DNA of 54,034 bases from an uncultured Bacilli bacterium (GTDB lineage: Bacteria; Bacillota_I; Bacilli_A; RF39; UBA660): NCBI GenBank assembly GCA_934122215.1, contig CAKOWF010000002.1, positions 1-54,034 of the forward strand, written 5' to 3'. The position numbers and the translations under genes were made by a program. This document shows, piece by piece, positions 25,428 to 34,054 of the stretch (position 1 is its first letter; each line of letters begins with the position of its first letter). The notes beneath the pieces were generated by a model. That model was given only the letters and a program-made list of their open reading frames with translations, was not told the origin of the DNA and did not search any database.

Positions 25428-26321
25428 ATGGAAATAAACTATTCTAATAATTCATTTAAAAGTAAAATTATAAAAATATTAATTAGATTGTCCGGTTTTA
25501 AAAAAAATACCAGTTCAATAACTAATACACAAAAACATATATCAAAATGTATAAATAAGAAAATAAATAAGAAATTTTTTAGAAAAATGACTAAATTAAG
25601 TTATAATGGATATACATTTTATACTTGGAATGGAAATGTAGAAAATAGTAGAGATTCATTTTTACTATATATACATGGTGGTTCTTTTATAGATAAGCCA
25701 TTAAACATTCAATTAAATTTTGTTAAAAAAGTCGCAAAAAAATTAAATTCAACCTTGATAGTTCCATTATATAAAACAATTCCTACAGGAAATTCTCAGA
25801 AATTATTAGAAGAAATGAAAGTCATATATCAAATGTTATTAAAACAACATAATAAAATTTATTTAATAGGGGACTCAGCTGGAGGCGGAGCAGCATTATC
25901 CTTAAATTTAGTATTAAAAGAAGAAAAGATTAGTAAACCTAGCGGTACTATTATGTTAAGTCCATGGTTAGATTTATCATTATCAAATCCGAAGATAGTT
26001 GAAAAAAAGGATATTGTATGTTCTATACCAGGAAATAAATATTGTGGTAAAATATGGGCTGATGAATATGATATTAAGGATTATAAGGTAAGTCCTATTT
26101 ATGGCAATTTTGATAATTTAAATAAAGTTTTTATCTCATGTGGTGGTAATGAAATATGTCAACCAGATTGTATAAAACTTGTTGAAAAGTTAAAAACAAT
26201 GAAAATAAATTATAAATTTGTTCAATTTGAAAATCAATTTCATAATTTTGAACTTTATCCAATTATCGAATCTAAAATATTAATAGATGAAATATATAAA
26301 TATATTGTAGGGGGATGTTAG
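25428..26321 (+). CDS. Alpha/beta hydrolase, esterase/lipase of the hormone-sensitive-lipase type
   Basis: The HGGSF oxyanion motif at about residue 82 and the nucleophile elbow GDSAGGGAAL at about residues 147-156 place it in the HSL-like esterase family. The Asp region and the His in NQFHNFE near residue 275 complete a plausible triad. The product is about 297 aa with no signal peptide, so it is cytoplasmic or membrane-associated. The ATG at 25428 is preferred over the in-frame GTG at 25416, because TATAAT at 25406-25411 leaves only about ten bases of leader. It is followed after one base by a PlsC-like acyltransferase and then a 7TM kinase. A role in acyl-lipid turnover is inferred. Confidence 0.85.
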   Translation: MEINYSNNSFKSKIIKILIRLSGFKKNTSSITNTQKHISKCINKKINKKFFRKMTKLSYNGYTFYTWNGNVENSRDSFLLYIHGGSFIDKPLNIQLNFVKKVAKKLNSTLIVPLYKTIPTGNSQKLLEEMKVIYQMLLKQHNKIYLIGDSAGGGAALSLNLVLKEEKISKPSGTIMLSPWLDLSLSNPKIVEKKDIVCSIPGNKYCGKIWADEYDIKDYKVSPIYGNFDNLNKVFISCGGNEICQPDCIKLVEKLKTMKINYKFVQFENQFHNFELYPIIESKILIDEIYKYIVGGC

Positions 26322-26322
26322 T

Positions 26323-27264
26323 ATGCTACAAAAATTTTTATCAATAAAAGAATTAGAATTATTATCTACTGAAGAAAAAGAAAAATATTATCAAATGGTT
26401 AGGGAATATTGTAATTTGATTAAAGTTAATATAGAATCAAAAAAGATTAGTAAAAAAATTATTTCTTTATTAGCGCCTCACCTAAGAAAATATAAACTAG
26501 AAATATATGGCGATGAAAATATTCCAAAAGAAGATTCAGCAGTTTTTATATGTAACCATTCAAATTCACATGATTTTTTTACATCACAAGAAGTATTTAA
26601 TCAATTGAATAGAAACGTTACTCCATTTGGTGCATCTGATTGCTTGAACTTTCTAAGTTTGCAAATGTTTAAATTAGGTGATGTAACTTTAATTGACAGA
26701 GATGATAGAGAATCATCATTAAATGGATTGATGAATTTCACAAAAAAAGTTATTGAAGGTGAGGATGGAATAATTTTTGGAGAAGGTACTTGGAATTTAC
26801 ACCCTATTAAACCTATGCAAAGCATAAAAGTAGGTGGTACCCAATCAGCAATCATAGCAGATAAGGTAGTTATTCCAACTATATTTGAATATGTTGAAGT
26901 CCCTGATATAGTATCAAAAGAAAATGAAATATATTCTAGATGTATAGTTGAATTTGGAAAACCAATAATTGTTAAATCTGAAGATAATATTATAGAAAAA
27001 ACAAAATTAATTCAATTTACATTAGAAGAAATGCGAAAGAATTTATGGAAAAAATTAGGTATAAAAAGAGAATCATTAGATGATATAAATAAGCAAGTAT
27101 ACTTAAATCATACATATATGAAAAAATTTAAAGGATTAGGTTTTGAATACGATTCAGATCACGAATTTCAATATTTGTTAAAAGATAAACAAGGTAATTA
27201 TGAAAATGAATATACATTAAATGAAAATAATGAATTTGTACCAGGAATAACACACAAAAAATAA
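26323..27264 (+). CDS. PlsC-like 1-acyl-glycerol-3-phosphate O-acyltransferase family protein
   Basis: The catalytic H-x4-D box is CNHSNSHDFF at about residues 82-91, and the second block is FGEGTWNLHP near residue 154. These are the acyltransferase signatures of the PlsC/LPLAT superfamily. At 313 aa it is longer than typical PlsC, because about 70 extra C-terminal residues with no recognised domain follow the core. It has no clear N-terminal membrane helix. It is cotranscribed with the esterase, one base apart. The substrate may be lysophosphatidic acid or another lysolipid. Confidence 0.85.
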   Translation: MLQKFLSIKELELLSTEEKEKYYQMVREYCNLIKVNIESKKISKKIISLLAPHLRKYKLEIYGDENIPKEDSAVFICNHSNSHDFFTSQEVFNQLNRNVTPFGASDCLNFLSLQMFKLGDVTLIDRDDRESSLNGLMNFTKKVIEGEDGIIFGEGTWNLHPIKPMQSIKVGGTQSAIIADKVVIPTIFEYVEVPDIVSKENEIYSRCIVEFGKPIIVKSEDNIIEKTKLIQFTLEEMRKNLWKKLGIKRESLDDINKQVYLNHTYMKKFKGLGFEYDSDHEFQYLLKDKQGNYENEYTLNENNEFVPGITHKK

Positions 27265-27281
27265 TATTTTTTGTGTTTTTT
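27252..27281 (+). terminator. Intrinsic terminator after the acyltransferase gene
   Basis: An 11-bp stem, ACACAAAAAAT / ATTTTTTGTGT, has a three-base loop and is followed by T residues. It overlaps the acyltransferase stop codon. Confidence 0.7.
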
Positions 27282-27287
27282 GTTGTG

Positions 27288-27316
27288 TTTACAAGCAAAT
27301 TTAATTTTGATATAAT
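27288..27316 (+). promoter_or_regulatory. Promoter of the 7TM hybrid kinase gene
   Basis: TTTACA (27288-27293) and TATAAT (27311-27316) have a 17-bp spacer. The start codon is at 27335, so the leader is about 12 bases and contains GGTGAT. Confidence 0.7.
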
Positions 27317-27334
27317 TATAATTGGTGATGTAGA

Positions 27335-29143
27335 ATGTCAAATCAATACTTTTCAATTTGTGGATTACTATGTATTATTTTACTTATGGTTGTATTTTTC
27401 TGTAAGAAAAAAATTAACTCTATTGAAACAAAGATTTATGGAATAATGCTTATTTGCAGTTGTATTGATGTGCTATTGGTAATATTGGAAGTTTCATTTG
27501 GCTATATGAATTTAGCCAGTATTCCATATGATTTATTAAAACTTTTAAATAAAATAGATATGATTTATTATGTTTTATGGCCAACATTATTATTTTTATA
27601 TATGTATTATATTACTTACAAAAATGAACAAAAATATATGCAGTTTCGTAATTTTTGCTTTATTTTAGATGCCATATTTATTATTATAGAATTTCTTTTA
27701 CCAATAAATATTATTAATAATAATGGAGAAATGGGAGTAGATGGTATGGCAACAAATTTCGTATTATTAATTGCAACTATATATTTTATTGCAATACTTG
27801 TTGTTATATTAAGAAATTTTAAGTCTATTAAATTAAAAAAATGTATTCCATATATTACTTTAATTATTTTTATGGTATTAGCAATCTATTTAAGAAACCT
27901 TTCACCAACATTAATTGTAATTCCTGCAATAATGGTATATATTGATATGATTATGTATTTTACAATAGAAAATCCAGATTTAAAGTTGTTAAATGAATTT
28001 TATAGAGTAAGAAAAAAAGAAGAAAATAATAATGATGCCAAAAATGAATTTTTAGCTAATATATCAAAAGATATTAAAACACCTATTGCCAATATTAAAG
28101 CAATATCTAGTGAAGCTCTAAATAGTAATGATCCAGAGATATTAAAAAATGAAATAAGAAAAATTCAAAGTTCAACTAGTACCTTAAGTCAATTAGTTAG
28201 TAACATATTAGACATTAGTGATATAGAAAAGCAAAAATTAGGCATTAAAATGAATAAATATCAGGTATATAACATGTTTAATGTTATAAGTAAATCATTT
28301 GAAAAAACTGTAGATAGTAATATTGAATATCGTTTTAACTATGATAAAAGTATTCCAGATTTTTTATATGGTGATTCAATTAGAATTAAACAAATAGTCA
28401 ATATAATATTAGAAAATTCAAGAGAATATACAGAAAAAGGTTTTATAGAATTAAGGGTCAATTCTATCATTAAAAATGATATTTGTAGATTAATAATAAC
28501 AATAGAAGATTCTGGAATAGGAATATCAAGTGATAAATTAGATCATTTATTTGATAAAGAAAAAATATATAGTGATAAAACTTTAAAAATAATAGACGAT
28601 AATAAAAATAACTTAGGAATAGCTAAATCAATTATAGATTTAATGAATGGTAGTATAACAGTTAATAGTGAATTAGGGATAGGAACAAAAATCACTATAG
28701 CAATAGACCAGATAATTAATAAAGAAAATAAAACAAATATTGAAGAAACTGTAGATCAATATGAAAAAATGCTTTTAAAAAAGAAAAAAGTATTATTAGT
28801 AATTAGTTCACCAGAATTAAGTAAGAAAATTAATTCTTATTTAAAAAAATCATCTTATGACATTATTGAAGTAATAGGTGGTCAACCATGTTTAGAAAAA
28901 CTTCGAAATAAAGAAAAATATAACATAATATTAATAGAAGAAAATTTACAAAAATTAAGCAGTGAAGATACATTAATAAAAATAAAAGATACTCCTGGTT
29001 ATAAAATACCTGTTGTACTTATATCAAATAACAAAGGATTTGGTATGAAAGAAATGTATCAAGAAAAAGGATATAAAGATGTAATTTTTATGCCAATTAA
29101 AAAGAATGAATTACTTGAAATTATAAAAAACAATCTTGATTAA
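27335..29143 (+). CDS. 7TM hybrid histidine kinase lacking phosphoacceptor residues (pseudo-kinase)
   Basis: Residues 1 to about 215 form around seven hydrophobic helices, a membrane sensor. The dimerisation box reads FLANISKDIKTPI, so Lys245 stands where the phosphorylated His belongs (FLANMSHEIRTPL in normal kinases). The ATPase domain still looks competent, with N-box ILENSREYTEKG, G1 EDSGIGIS and G2 NLGIAKSIIDLMNG. The C-terminal receiver-like domain (about 480-602) has IS in place of the acidic pair, Glu535 in place of the phosphorylated Asp (IILIEENL), and Met in place of the conserved Lys (VIFMPIKK). The protein therefore probably senses and binds ATP without phosphorelay. It lies next to the esterase/PlsC pair, and a paralogue starts at 53253 next to another PlsC. 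Confidence 0.85.
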   Translation: MSNQYFSICGLLCIILLMVVFFCKKKINSIETKIYGIMLICSCIDVLLVILEVSFGYMNLASIPYDLLKLLNKIDMIYYVLWPTLLFLYMYYITYKNEQKYMQFRNFCFILDAIFIIIEFLLPINIINNNGEMGVDGMATNFVLLIATIYFIAILVVILRNFKSIKLKKCIPYITLIIFMVLAIYLRNLSPTLIVIPAIMVYIDMIMYFTIENPDLKLLNEFYRVRKKEENNNDAKNEFLANISKDIKTPIANIKAISSEALNSNDPEILKNEIRKIQSSTSTLSQLVSNILDISDIEKQKLGIKMNKYQVYNMFNVISKSFEKTVDSNIEYRFNYDKSIPDFLYGDSIRIKQIVNIILENSREYTEKGFIELRVNSIIKNDICRLIITIEDSGIGISSDKLDHLFDKEKIYSDKTLKIIDDNKNNLGIAKSIIDLMNGSITVNSELGIGTKITIAIDQIINKENKTNIEETVDQYEKMLLKKKKVLLVISSPELSKKINSYLKKSSYDIIEVIGGQPCLEKLRNKEKYNIILIEENLQKLSSEDTLIKIKDTPGYKIPVVLISNNKGFGMKEMYQEKGYKDVIFMPIKKNELLEIIKNNLD

Positions 29144-29160
29144 ATTCAAGATTGTTTTAT
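29128..29160 (+). terminator. Intrinsic terminator overlapping the kinase stop
   Basis: A 12-bp stem, AAACAATCTTGA / TCAAGATTGTTT, with a six-base loop is followed by a T-rich run. The left arm is coding sequence. Confidence 0.8.
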
Positions 29161-29189
29161 TTGACAAGTAAATTAACTTATGTTAGAAT
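29161..29189 (+). promoter_or_regulatory. Promoter of the tyrosine-kinase gene
   Basis: A consensus TTGACA (29161-29166) lies 17 bp from TAGAAT (29184-29189). It begins one base after the preceding terminator's T run. Confidence 0.75.
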
Positions 29190-29217
29190 ATCATTTACAT
29201 CAAAAGGGGGAGAAAAT

Positions 29218-30612
29218 ATGGAAGAAGAATTAAATATATCTTCATTATTAGAATTGTTTAAAAAATGGTTTTTGTTAATTTTGCTATTTACTTTAATAGG
29301 TTTAGGTTCAGCAATATTTTATGGCTACTCATCACCTATTATATATGAAAGTACGACAACTTTATATGTAGAACCACAAGTAAATTCTAGTATAGTAGAC
29401 TATGAGGGAATATTAACTAATAGTAAAATGATAAAAACTTACAAACAAATTATTAAGAGTAGAAAAATAGTAAATAAAGTAATTGACAATTTAAAATTAG
29501 ATATAACTTATGATAAATTAATTGATATGATGACAATCTCTGCAGTATCCGACACTGAAATGTTATCAATAAATATTAAAAGCGAATATTATCAACAGGC
29601 TACAATTATAGCAAATGAGTTAGCTAATGTTTTCATTGATCAAATGAAAATTGATATGGGTATAGAAAATATAGTGGTAATTGATCCAGCTATAGATAAT
29701 TTAACACCAGTAGAACCAAATATGATGAAGTTATCATTATTAGGACTACTAGCAGGAATTATGTTTGGATGTGCCTTTGCTTTTATATTAGAAACAATGG
29801 ATAATAAAGTAAAAAATCATGATGATGTAAAAAAATATCTAAAAATTAAAACTATAGGTATGATACCAAATTACAATGTGGTAAATGATCAAAAGAAAAA
29901 AATAAATACAATTAGTAAAAATACAAATATTAAAATATTAGATGAACCTAATAATATAGCTTCAGAGTCAATTAGAATGTTAAGAACAAATTTAAATTTT
30001 ATGGATTTAAAAGTAATAAATGCTGTTTCAACTGTACCAAGTGAAGGTAAGACAGAGGTATTAACAAATTTAGCATTATCATTCGCATTATTAGAAAAAA
30101 GGGTAATATTAGTTGACTGTGATTTAAGAAAACCAAAAGTACATAAAAATTTTGGATTATGTAGAGGTATAGGTGTTAGCGATATTGTAATATCAAAAAA
30201 TAAATTAAACTATAAAGAAGCAATTCAAACATATACAGATAAAAAAAGTAATATATCAATAGATGTGTTAGCAGCAGGTTCTAAAGTGTCAAATCCATCA
30301 GAATTAATAAATTCAAAAAGTTTCTCAAATTTAATTCAAAATTTAAAAGAAGAATATGATCTAGTACTAATAGATTGTCCACCTATATCATCAATGACTG
30401 ATGGTATGTTAGTTTCATATTTAAGTGATGGTACAATATATGTAATTGAATCAGAGCGAACAGATTATCAAGTAATCAAAAGTTGTTTAGAAGAATTAAA
30501 ATCAAATAAGGCTTTCATATTAGGTGCAGTATTAACAAAAGTTAACATAAAAAATCAAAAAAAACTATATGGCTATAAATACGATTATTATTATGCAAGT
30601 TATGATAAATAA
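29218..30612 (+). CDS. Polysaccharide co-polymerase/BY-type tyrosine kinase (CapA-CapB/Wzc type)
   Basis: Residues 1 to about 200 form the Wzz-like chain-length domain, with flanking membrane helices (about 17-37 and 175-200) and an extracytoplasmic segment. The cytoplasmic BY-kinase follows: Walker A VPSEGKTEV (Ser replaces the usual Gly), Walker A' ILVDCDLRKPK and Walker B LVLIDCPP. The C-terminal tyrosine cluster reads YGYKYDYYYASYDK, seven Tyr for autophosphorylation. In most Bacillota, CapA and CapB are separate proteins, so this is a fused form. The ATG at 29218 follows AAAAGGGGGAGAAAAT. The phosphatase gene overlaps its end. No glycosyltransferase, flippase or polymerase gene is nearby. 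Confidence 0.9.
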   Translation: MEEELNISSLLELFKKWFLLILLFTLIGLGSAIFYGYSSPIIYESTTTLYVEPQVNSSIVDYEGILTNSKMIKTYKQIIKSRKIVNKVIDNLKLDITYDKLIDMMTISAVSDTEMLSINIKSEYYQQATIIANELANVFIDQMKIDMGIENIVVIDPAIDNLTPVEPNMMKLSLLGLLAGIMFGCAFAFILETMDNKVKNHDDVKKYLKIKTIGMIPNYNVVNDQKKKINTISKNTNIKILDEPNNIASESIRMLRTNLNFMDLKVINAVSTVPSEGKTEVLTNLALSFALLEKRVILVDCDLRKPKVHKNFGLCRGIGVSDIVISKNKLNYKEAIQTYTDKKSNISIDVLAAGSKVSNPSELINSKSFSNLIQNLKEEYDLVLIDCPPISSMTDGMLVSYLSDGTIYVIESERTDYQVIKSCLEELKSNKAFILGAVLTKVNIKNQKKLYGYKYDYYYASYDK

Positions 30613-31318
30613 TATAGTAGATATACATTCACATATTATATTCGGTGTAGATGATGGTGCCGAAACTATAGAAGATAGTATTAAAACACTAGAATTATTA
30701 GAAAAATTAAATATAAAAAAAGTAATATGTACTCCACATTTATGCCAAGGTAATATTGACCATATAAAAAAGATAAAAGAAAATTATTTAAAAATTAGGG
30801 ATATAGCCAAACAAAAAAATATTGATTTATATTTGGGGTCAGAAATATTAATAACACCAGAAACTTCAAATTTATTATTAAAAAAAAGATTAAGATCTTT
30901 AAATGGAAACAAATATGTATTAGTTGAATTCAAAAGAAATGAAAATATGGAAGAAGATAAAGCAATATCATTATTAGAAGAAATAATAGATGTTGGATAC
31001 AAACCTATATTAGCGCATCCGGAGTTATATATAAATTATAGGAATATAAAATTTATCAAAAAATTAAAAGAAATAGGCATATTATTACAATTAGATGCAA
31101 GTAGTATTTTAAGAAAAAAAACATCAAGAAAAATATATAAATATAGTAAGAAATTATTAAAACTTCATCTAATAGATATTATTGCTAGTGATAATCATTC
31201 CAATAGCAAAAGAAATTATTTAGTAATGAAAGAAGCATATAAAGTTATAAACAAAAAATATGGAAGAGAATATGCTAAAATATTATTTAGTACTAATCCA
31301 TATGAAGTGTTAAACTAA
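30602..31318 (+). CDS. PHP-family tyrosine-protein phosphatase (CpsB/CapC/YwqE type)
   Basis: This metal-dependent phosphatase dephosphorylates BY-kinases and their targets. The metal-binding motifs are DIHSHIIFGVDDGAE at the N-terminus, CTPHL, the Glu in GSEILIT, LAHPE and SDNHS. The product is about 238 aa, normal for the family. The ATG at 30602 lies inside the last codons of the kinase gene, an 11-base overlap with no good ribosome binding site, so translation is probably coupled. Kinase and phosphatase form a complete phosphotyrosine switch. Confidence 0.9.
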   Translation: MINNIVDIHSHIIFGVDDGAETIEDSIKTLELLEKLNIKKVICTPHLCQGNIDHIKKIKENYLKIRDIAKQKNIDLYLGSEILITPETSNLLLKKRLRSLNGNKYVLVEFKRNENMEEDKAISLLEEIIDVGYKPILAHPELYINYRNIKFIKKLKEIGILLQLDASSILRKKTSRKIYKYSKKLLKLHLIDIIASDNHSNSKRNYLVMKEAYKVINKKYGREYAKILFSTNPYEVLN

Positions 31319-31329
31319 TGCTTCTTTTA

Positions 31330-31358
31330 TTGATTTTATTAAATTAATATTATATAAT
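31330..31358 (+). promoter_or_regulatory. Promoter of the prepilin-like gene
   Basis: TTGATT (31330-31335) and TATAAT (31353-31358) have a 17-bp spacer, and the start codon follows 22 bases after the -10 with TAGGTG as ribosome binding site. Confidence 0.65.
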
Positions 31359-31380
31359 CAGTAATAGGATAGGTGTTAAA

Positions 31381-31992
31381 ATGAAAAAAGGATTTACATT
31401 AATAGAATTAATAGCTACTCTAGTTATATTATCAATAGTAGCAATAATAGTTGTACCAAACATAGATAAGAATTTTAAAAAAATGGTAAAAGGTGTAACA
31501 GATGTTCAAAAAGAGGCAATCATAGAAGCTTCAAAAAATTGGGCAAATGACAACATAAATAGTATGCCAAGTGTAAATGATGGAGTTGTATACGTATATT
31601 TAAAAGAATTAAAAGATGGTGGATATCTATCAGAAAATGTATATAAAAATACAGATTTAACAGAATATAATGACAACATTTTTATAGAAATAACTTGCAA
31701 AGTAATAGAATCAGATCAAAATAATAATAATAACTATAAATATAATTATAATTTATATGACACAAATGAAAAATTATTAATTTTTTTAGCAACCAAATAT
31801 GCAAAAAATAATACTATTTCTAGTACAACAGTTTTATCAGTTCCAACATTATTACAATATTTACCAAATGAATTAGTTGATTTAAAAGTAGAAAATAAAT
31901 TAAAAAGTATAGAAGAGACAGGTTTAATTAGTAATTCAACAGTAACTATAGAAAATAAAAATGGAATCTATAACTATATTGTTCAACAATAA
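31381..31992 (+). CDS. Type IV prepilin-like protein with N-terminal methylation motif
   Basis: The N-terminus MKKGFTLIELIATLVILSIV is a class III signal peptide: a short basic leader, cleavage after Gly4, Phe1, the conserved Glu5, and a hydrophobic helix. The remaining 170 residues or so are hydrophilic, rich in Asn, Lys and Tyr, and do not match a pilin I recognise. The protein could be a pseudopilin or a competence-type (ComGC-like) protein. No prepilin peptidase, ATPase or platform gene is within the window. It has its own promoter and ends ten bases from the convergent ZIP transporter gene with no clear terminator. Confidence 0.8.
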   Translation: MKKGFTLIELIATLVILSIVAIIVVPNIDKNFKKMVKGVTDVQKEAIIEASKNWANDNINSMPSVNDGVVYVYLKELKDGGYLSENVYKNTDLTEYNDNIFIEITCKVIESDQNNNNNYKYNYNLYDTNEKLLIFLATKYAKNNTISSTTVLSVPTLLQYLPNELVDLKVENKLKSIEETGLISNSTVTIENKNGIYNYIVQQ

Positions 31993-32002
31993 AAAGATAT
32001 AG

Positions 32003-32797
32003 CTAACCTAATGCTACATCTAAAATCATCATTATAGAAAAACCAATTAATGTAAAAAGGGCCATAATTTCCTTTTTTTTATTTGATTGACTCTCAGGTA
32101 TTAATTCTTGTACAACAACGTATATCATTGCCCCAGCAGCAAATGCTAACAAAAATGGTAATAATAAACGAATTTTTGTTACAAGTAAGGCACCAATAAC
32201 AGCAGATATAGGTTCAACTATTCCACTCAATTGTCCAAAAAAGAATGCTTTTTTTCTACTCATACCTTCTCTTCTAAGTGGTACACTAACAGCTGTTCCT
32301 TCCGGGAAATTTTGTAAACCAATTCCTAGAGCTAATATTAATGAACTTGCAATCGTTGCCCCTTCAAGTCCATAATTTAATGATCCAAATGCTACACCAA
32401 TAGCTAATCCCTCAGGAATATTATGTAAAGTTATAGAGAATATAAGCATTAGACATCTTTTAAAACCATCTCGTTTCTTCAAAAAATTATTATCAAAATG
32501 GTTGAATAATTTATCTCCAATAAATAATAATATACCACCACATAAAAATCCTATAGAAGCAATAATCCACGAACACATATTTAAATTGTTAGCCATTTCT
32601 ATACTTGGTTCTAAAAGCGACCAAAAAGAGGCAGCAATCATTACACCAGCAGCAAACCCTAACATTGCATCCATAATATTTTTATTTGGCTTTTTAAATA
32701 TAAAAACAATAGCAGCACCAATTGCAGTAATACCCCATGTAAATATAGTAGCAAGCAATGCCTGAGTAACATGATTTAAATTATAAAAAAATTCCAT
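32003..32797 (-). CDS. ZIP-family metal transporter (ZupT-like)
   Basis: ZIP proteins import zinc or other divalent metals. The 264-aa protein has about eight membrane helices. It contains the TM4 metal site HNIPEGLAIGVAFGS and the TM5 site NFPEGTAVSVPLR, followed by FGQLSGIVEPISA. The start at 32797 follows GGAGGGATTAA. An imperfect inverted repeat just upstream could be a metal-regulator operator. It is the only complete housekeeping gene in the middle of the window that is read on the minus strand. Confidence 0.92.
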   Translation of the reverse strand: MEFFYNLNHVTQALLATIFTWGITAIGAAIVFIFKKPNKNIMDAMLGFAAGVMIAASFWSLLEPSIEMANNLNMCSWIIASIGFLCGGILLFIGDKLFNHFDNNFLKKRDGFKRCLMLIFSITLHNIPEGLAIGVAFGSLNYGLEGATIASSLILALGIGLQNFPEGTAVSVPLRREGMSRKKAFFFGQLSGIVEPISAVIGALLVTKIRLLLPFLLAFAAGAMIYVVVQELIPESQSNKKKEIMALFTLIGFSIMMILDVALG

Positions 32798-32816
32798 TTA
32801 ATCCCTCCAGCACTAT

Positions 32817-32841
32817 CATGATATGTAATAATCATATTATG
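32817..32841 (-). promoter_or_regulatory. Imperfect inverted repeat upstream of the ZIP gene, possible operator
   Basis: CATGATATG and CATATTATG match as an inverted repeat at 8 of 9 positions, around a seven-base centre. It lies 20-44 bases from the transporter start. The arrangement suits a Fur/Zur/MntR-type dimer site, but the sequence does not match a consensus I can name. Confidence 0.4.
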
Positions 32842-33005
32842 GTATAGGCAATTATGTAATTATGCAAAAATATAGTATAATATATTAGGTAGTATGAAAA
32901 ACAAAATAATAGTTAATACAAAAATATTAAATTAATTATTGAAAATTATGTTACAATATAAAATAATGTCATTAGGCATATATAAATAATTAATAGGAGG
33001 GAAAT

Positions 33006-33908
33006 ATGTCATTTACTAGTGTTGTAAAAAATGAAGTAAGCAAATTACAGAACCAAGATATAGAATATATATCTGAGTTATCTGCTATTTTAAGAAATAT
33101 TGGAATAATAAGTAATACAATAAAGATAACAAGTGAAAATGCTAGTGTAACTAGAAGAATATTTAGTTTGATAAAAGATAAATATAATGTTGTTCCAAAT
33201 ATAACAGTAAGACGTGGTTTCAATTTTAATAAAAATTATATCTATATTTTGGAAATAACAAATAAAATAAAAGAAATAACTAATGATTTATCACTTGATA
33301 CTAGTATACCAAAACAATATATTTACGATGATTTAGAATTAATTAAAGCATATTTAAGAGGAGTATTTTTAAGTGTAGGTTCTATAAATGATCCAAAAAA
33401 ATCACGATATCATTTAGAATTTTTGGTTAATGATTTGGAATATGCTAACTTTGTATCAAAACTTTTAAATATGTTTGATTTAAATAGTAAAGTAATTAAA
33501 AGAGAAACTAAATATATGATATATATAAAAGAAGCCGAAAAAATAGGAGATTTTTTAAAAATAATTCAAGCAACAGAGGCACTATTTTATTACGAGGATA
33601 TAAGAATATATAGAGATCATAAAAATATGACAAACAGATTAAATAATTGTGAACAAGCAAATGTAGATAAAACAATAATAACGGCTAATAATCAAGTAAA
33701 AGAAATAGAAAAAATAATGGATTCTGGAGGATTAGATTTATTAGATTTAAAAACAAAAGAAGCAGCAATATATAGATTAAAATATAAAGAAGCATCATTA
33801 TTAGAACTTAGTGAAATTATTAGTATAGAAACTGGTAATAAAATAACTAAATCAGGACTACATCATAGATTTAAAAAAATAAGTGATTTAGCTAGTAAAA
33901 TAAAATAG
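33006..33908 (+). CDS. whiA: Sporulation/cell-division regulator WhiA
   Basis: WhiA combines a LAGLIDADG homing-endonuclease-like fold with a C-terminal helix-turn-helix. In Bacillota it influences chromosome segregation and division. The N-terminus MSFTSVVKNEVSKL and the segment AYLRGVFLSVGSINDPKKSRYHLE are family signatures, as is the C-terminal GLHHRFKKI. It is 300 aa long. The usual upstream partners rapZ and yvcK are not here. The start follows AATAGGAGGGAAAT. Confidence 0.94.
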   Translation: MSFTSVVKNEVSKLQNQDIEYISELSAILRNIGIISNTIKITSENASVTRRIFSLIKDKYNVVPNITVRRGFNFNKNYIYILEITNKIKEITNDLSLDTSIPKQYIYDDLELIKAYLRGVFLSVGSINDPKKSRYHLEFLVNDLEYANFVSKLLNMFDLNSKVIKRETKYMIYIKEAEKIGDFLKIIQATEALFYYEDIRIYRDHKNMTNRLNNCEQANVDKTIITANNQVKEIEKIMDSGGLDLLDLKTKEAAIYRLKYKEASLLELSEIISIETGNKITKSGLHHRFKKISDLASKIK

Positions 33909-34029
33909 CTTGTATCATATATGATGAATTACAAAATTATATAATATGTAAAAATATAAAGCTACAAATTTATACAAAAGTAAGATTAAAAATATTACAA
34001 AATGAAAAGACATAACAAAAAAAATATAG

Positions 34030-34035
34030 TATAAT
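34030..34035 (+). promoter_or_regulatory. -10 element of the rplI-dnaB operon
   Basis: TATAAT lies 25 bases before the rplI start codon. Only AGGTGATAAT and a few bases lie between the predicted start of transcription and the ATG. The -35 is poor (AAGACA at about 34007). Confidence 0.5.
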
Positions 34036-34054
34036 AATAAATACAGGTGATAAT

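Noticed and set aside
32881..33005. AT-rich tract before whiA as a possible replication origin element
   Set aside because: No DnaA-box cluster (TTATCCACA-like) is visible and dnaA/dnaN are not in the window; it is simply the whiA promoter region.
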